Shown here piece by piece: positions 61,158-64,000 of a DNA stretch of 64,000 bases; position 1 is the first letter of the stretch, and every line of letters starts with the position of its first letter. Made by a program: the position numbers and the translations under genes. The stretch covers positions 1-64,000 of the forward strand of contig CAXRDE010000011.1 in assembly GCA_964229355.1 (NCBI GenBank). Direction: 5' to 3'. The notes beneath the pieces were generated by a model, which made no database searches, had not been told where the DNA came from, and saw nothing but the letters and a program-made list of their open reading frames with translations. Source of the DNA: CAXRDE01 sp964229355. GTDB taxonomy: Bacteria; Cyanobacteriota; Sericytochromatia; UBA7694.

Positions 61158-62734
61158 GCCTTTAAGCTGTGGCTAAAACGGTCCAAATACTCTGCAAAGG
61201 TGCCACTGTCCGCTTGTTCAATGGCCTGTTTCTGAGCCAGCGACTCCTCGACCCACTGAGCAAGCACCTGCTGACGATCCGCAGAAATACTCAGGTTTTT
61301 CAGGGTGGCTTCATGGCGCTCCGACCACTGCGCGGCCCAGTCTAAAAATTCTAAGTTTTGGCCTTCAAGCTCTGCCAGCACCCGCGCAGAGGGGGTGAGT
61401 TCAGGCTGTTCCAAATAGCGGGCATAGCGATCCAGCATGGCGGTGTAGTTTGAGCCCGGCACATGCTTGTCTAAGGTCTGGGCCAGCAAGCCCATCTGTT
61501 CAAAAACCCGTTTGGCCCAGTCTACTAACAGTACCGACTCGCCCTTGCGTTGTAGTTCAACACCGGGTTGACGCCCATAGAGCGCCGCTTGCTGGTGGTT
61601 GTATGCCAGTTCGAGCTCTTCAGTTTTATCAATGGGAGGGTTGGGTGACAGCAGACAGTACAACAAGAACAACCGAATAAACTGCATTTGCTCCTGGTGA
61701 ATCCCAATGGGCGAATCAAACTGTGCATCGAGGGCACGTACTTCCACATAGGCCACCCCGCGCTCACGCAAGGCCCGGAAGGGGCGCTCACCACCGGACA
61801 CCGGCTGTTTAGGCCGCGCCAGGGCATAGTGTTCGTTTTCGATTTGCAAGAGGTGGGTATTGAGCTGGCGGTAAGTGCCGTCATCGTTCTGTAGGCCAAT
61901 GACCTCAAAGCCGGGACAGGGGGTGGTAATGGCCTGGTACAAGGAGCTTAAATAGTCGGTCAAACTGTTGTAGTTCACCGAACTGGTACAACGTGAAGAA
62001 TTGACATACCCAATGCGACTCATGCGCAAAGATGTAGCATAGGGCCCCAACAGGGTACGGGATTTAAACCCCGACAGTTCTTTGGGTTGACGTTTTAAGA
62101 ACGAGGCATCAATGGCGGGGGTAGCGCCCATCAAATAGGCCAGTAACCAGCTCAGGCGTGAGTAATTGCGCAGCAAAGCCAGGTAATTTTCAGAGACAAA
62201 CACCGACAGGCGGCGATGATCCCGCACCCGATTGTGCAGGCGCTCCCAAAAACTATGCTGCCAGGAAAAGTTAAAGTGCACCCCTGAAATCACCTGCATT
62301 TGCTTACCGTAGCGATTGGCCAGGCCCTGGCGGTACACGGTTTTGAGATGCCCCGAGAGGGAAGCGCCAAATTTGGCCGGGTGAATCTCTTCGGGCTTGA
62401 GATCAGCAGGCATGCTCTGCAGCCACAGATGCTCGTCGGCGGGCAGTTGCTGAGCCGTAAAGCCATGGATTTCATACAGGGCTTGCTCTAAAGCATCAAA
62501 GTTTTCATAGGGCTGGGTCACCAGCTCCAGTTGAGACTCAGCAAAGTCCAGGGTAATGTGGGGGTGCGTCAGCGCAGAACCCAGGGTCTCAGGATGAGGC
62601 GTCTGGGCCAGACCACGGGAGGCATTCACCCGTAACATTTCGCGTTCTACACCGGCCATCATGCGTTCACTGTGCTGCCAATCTTCAGCGCTTAACAGCT
62701 TGATAAGGGCATAATAGGAAATTCCCTGGGACAT
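61154..62734 (-). CDS. gshA: Glutamate-cysteine ligase (proteobacterial type)
   Basis: The 526-residue enzyme makes gamma-glutamylcysteine from glutamate and cysteine. Family motifs are VEREMLRVN, ITLDFAESQLELVTQ, GVHFNFSW and GYVNSSRC; the overall length is near E. coli GshA (518). It is the first step of glutathione synthesis; gshB is not in view. Upstream AAGAGAA is a weak ribosome site. Confidence 0.93.
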   Translation of the reverse strand: MSQGISYYALIKLLSAEDWQHSERMMAGVEREMLRVNASRGLAQTPHPETLGSALTHPHITLDFAESQLELVTQPYENFDALEQALYEIHGFTAQQLPADEHLWLQSMPADLKPEEIHPAKFGASLSGHLKTVYRQGLANRYGKQMQVISGVHFNFSWQHSFWERLHNRVRDHRRLSVFVSENYLALLRNYSRLSWLLAYLMGATPAIDASFLKRQPKELSGFKSRTLLGPYATSLRMSRIGYVNSSRCTSSVNYNSLTDYLSSLYQAITTPCPGFEVIGLQNDDGTYRQLNTHLLQIENEHYALARPKQPVSGGERPFRALRERGVAYVEVRALDAQFDSPIGIHQEQMQFIRLFLLYCLLSPNPPIDKTEELELAYNHQQAALYGRQPGVELQRKGESVLLVDWAKRVFEQMGLLAQTLDKHVPGSNYTAMLDRYARYLEQPELTPSARVLAELEGQNLEFLDWAAQWSERHEATLKNLSISADRQQVLAQWVEESLAQKQAIEQADSGTFAEYLDRFSHSLKA

Positions 62735-62852
62735 AATGATTCTCTTTTGACTTTTTTTTAATACTGAGCAGGGTATTCTAACCCAACACGCAAGTTAATG
62801 CATAGCTTACAATAGGCAGCAATCGAATACGCACAGAAAGTGTCATGCTTTT

Positions 62853-63278
62853 ATGAACCACAACACATCACTGTCTCTGGGGTTACTGGTCTTACGATTG
62901 GGTTTTGGCGGTCTCATGCTGACCCACGGTATCCCCAAACTCATGAATTACAGCACCCTGGCCTCCCAGTTTCCAGACCCCATTGGCATGGGCAGTCAAA
63001 TCAGCCTCTTGTTAGCCATTGGGGCCGAAGTGGGCTGCTCGCTTTTACTCATTCTGGGACTGTTTACCCGCCTGGCCACGCTCCCCTTGATTATCACCAT
63101 GCTGGTGGCCGCGTTGATTGTCCACGGGGCCGATCCCTTTGCAAAAAAAGAAGCGGCTCTGACGTTTTTAATCAGTTATGTGACCCTTCTGATGACGGGG
63201 CCGGGGCGTTACGCCTTGGACGTGTGGATTGCACCACACCTTCCACGTGCGCGTAAAAATGAGCACTTAGACGATTAG
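62853..63278 (+). CDS. DoxX-family membrane protein
   Basis: The 141-residue protein has four membrane helices and the DoxX start LRLGFGGLMLTHGIPKL, with LILGLFTRLATLPLI following. DoxX relatives are linked to respiration or redox stress, with exact role unclear. No strong ribosome site precedes the ATG. Its last 107 bases overlap rsmA on the other strand. Confidence 0.85.
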   Translation: MNHNTSLSLGLLVLRLGFGGLMLTHGIPKLMNYSTLASQFPDPIGMGSQISLLLAIGAEVGCSLLLILGLFTRLATLPLIITMLVAALIVHGADPFAKKEAALTFLISYVTLLMTGPGRYALDVWIAPHLPRARKNEHLDD

Positions 63279-64000
63279 ACAGCGCACACAGCGCCTGCAG
63301 GTCGAGGATTTCCCCCCGAATCCCAAAGTCGTAATCCTGTGCCGCCAAAAATTCCGAGGAAAAGCCCATGGCCTTTAAGGCATTGCGCAGGGTTTTGCGG
63401 CGCATCTGATAAATCTGGCGTACCAGCTTCCAGAAAAAAGCCAGATGTTCCGGCTCGATAACAGGTGTCGTACGGGGTTGAAAGCGTACCAGGGCAGAGT
63501 CCACTTTGGGAGCAGGCTTGAAGAGATGGCGTGGCAAATGGGCCAAAATCTCCACTTCCGCCGCAAATTGCGCCGAAATGGTGAGCGCTCCAAACGCTTT
63601 AACACCGGGTTCTGCCGCCAGACGCTCCGCCACCTCTTTTTGCACCATCAGACAAATATCTGAAAACAAGGGCACAGAAGCGTCAATGCCCTGTTTAAAG
63701 GCTTTTTCATTTAAAGCCTTCATGACAATGGGCGACGTTAGGTGGTAGGGAATATTGGCAATCAATTTGCGTTGAACCAAAGGCACTTCAGGAAAAAGAG
63801 CGGCAAAATCACAGCGCATGACATCCTGATGAATCAGAGTTAAGCGTGGATGTCCCGCAAATTTTTCTTGCAGTAAACGGTATAAATCAGGATCAATTTC
63901 AACGGCGGTCACATGAGCACCTTGCTCCAGCAGAATCTCGGTGAGTACACCGGGGCCGGGGCCGATTTCAAGCACATGGTCCTGTGCATCAATTTCTAAA
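63172..64000 (-). CDS. rsmA: 16S rRNA (adenine1518/1519-N6)-dimethyltransferase, 5' end cut by window
   Basis: RsmA (KsgA) dimethylates two adenines in helix 45 of 16S rRNA. The visible 275 residues open with LEIDAQDHVLEIGPGPGVL (SAM motif I), then VEIDPDLYR, and the NIPYHLTSPI motif IV. The start and about the first 25 residues lie beyond position 64000. The 3' end overlaps doxX by 107 bases. Confidence 0.95.
   Translation of the reverse strand, partial: LEIDAQDHVLEIGPGPGVLTEILLEQGAHVTAVEIDPDLYRLLQEKFAGHPRLTLIHQDVMRCDFAALFPEVPLVQRKLIANIPYHLTSPIVMKALNEKAFKQGIDASVPLFSDICLMVQKEVAERLAAEPGVKAFGALTISAQFAAEVEILAHLPRHLFKPAPKVDSALVRFQPRTTPVIEPEHLAFFWKLVRQIYQMRRKTLRNALKAMGFSSEFLAAQDYDFGIRGEILDLQALCALSNRLSAHFYAHVEGVVQSTRPRRNAPAPSSEGSHN

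Overview
The window (about 50% GC by eye, densely coded, no intergenic gap longer than about 230 bases) comes from a diderm bacterium. It encodes TamB, a heptose-7-phosphate kinase of the LPS-core pathway, an O-antigen ligase, a class A penicillin-binding protein, several lipoproteins and a large surface-glycan cluster. Proteobacterial-type GshA and MiaE sit beside a DUF4330 protein, a family I associate with the cyanobacterial lineage. My tentative placement is a non-photosynthetic relative of Cyanobacteria (Sericytochromatia / Blackallbacteria / Melainabacteria-like). This is inference, and a marker-gene tree would settle it.

Layout. 1-2425: end of a YfbK-type von Willebrand factor A protein, a hypothetical gene, an initiator tRNA-fMet, then two adjacent non-haem iron enzymes (MiaE-like tRNA hydroxylase and a cysteine dioxygenase-like cupin), closed by a terminator. 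2643-13069: eleven tightly overlapping plus-strand genes for an unusual surface sugar. They cover CDP-glucose synthesis, 4,6-dehydration, probable C-methylation, epimerisation, transamination, N-acylation, oxidation, and a glycosyltransferase fused to an unrecognised N-terminal region. 13082-17947: tamB. 18105-18635: a small protein resembling only the N-terminal part of a TnpB nuclease, with no RuvC domain. 18632-20460: gatA plus a small CxxC protein. 20627-24009: orphan OmpR-type regulator, then a periplasmic rhodanese / DUF3050 / ankyrin-like operon. 24031-33953: LysM protein, class 3 aldehyde dehydrogenase, di-haem peroxidase lipoprotein, an alpha/beta-hydrolase lacking its nucleophile, a lipoprotein, proB, an esterase, and an NhaC-type antiporter with an N-terminal extension.

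34019-42293: membrane receptor-like PP2C phosphatase, an Ala/Gly-rich protein, a metallo-beta-lactamase-fold protein that may be leaderless, two small hypothetical genes, and a lipoprotein pair. 42354-46075: ABC-2 exporter operon with a TPR protein and two hypothetical proteins. 46237-48378: PBP1A. 48387-57863: nine-gene minus-strand operon for envelope glycans (O-GlcNAc-transferase-like TPR protein, CvpA, GT4, prfB with a programmed frameshift, a membrane protein, heptose kinase, DUF4330, O-antigen ligase, YkgJ cysteine-cluster protein). 58027-64000: GFA-family protein, pgm, Gfo/Idh oxidoreductase, gshA, DoxX and the partial rsmA.

The genes connect mainly through the envelope: Pgm supplies glucose-1-phosphate for RfbF, the sugar cluster builds a branched amino sugar, RfaE and the ligase build and cap the core, and TamB and PBP1A maintain the outer membrane and wall. 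No insertion sequence, prophage or CRISPR array was seen. The TnpB-like fragment is the only mobile-element-related trace.
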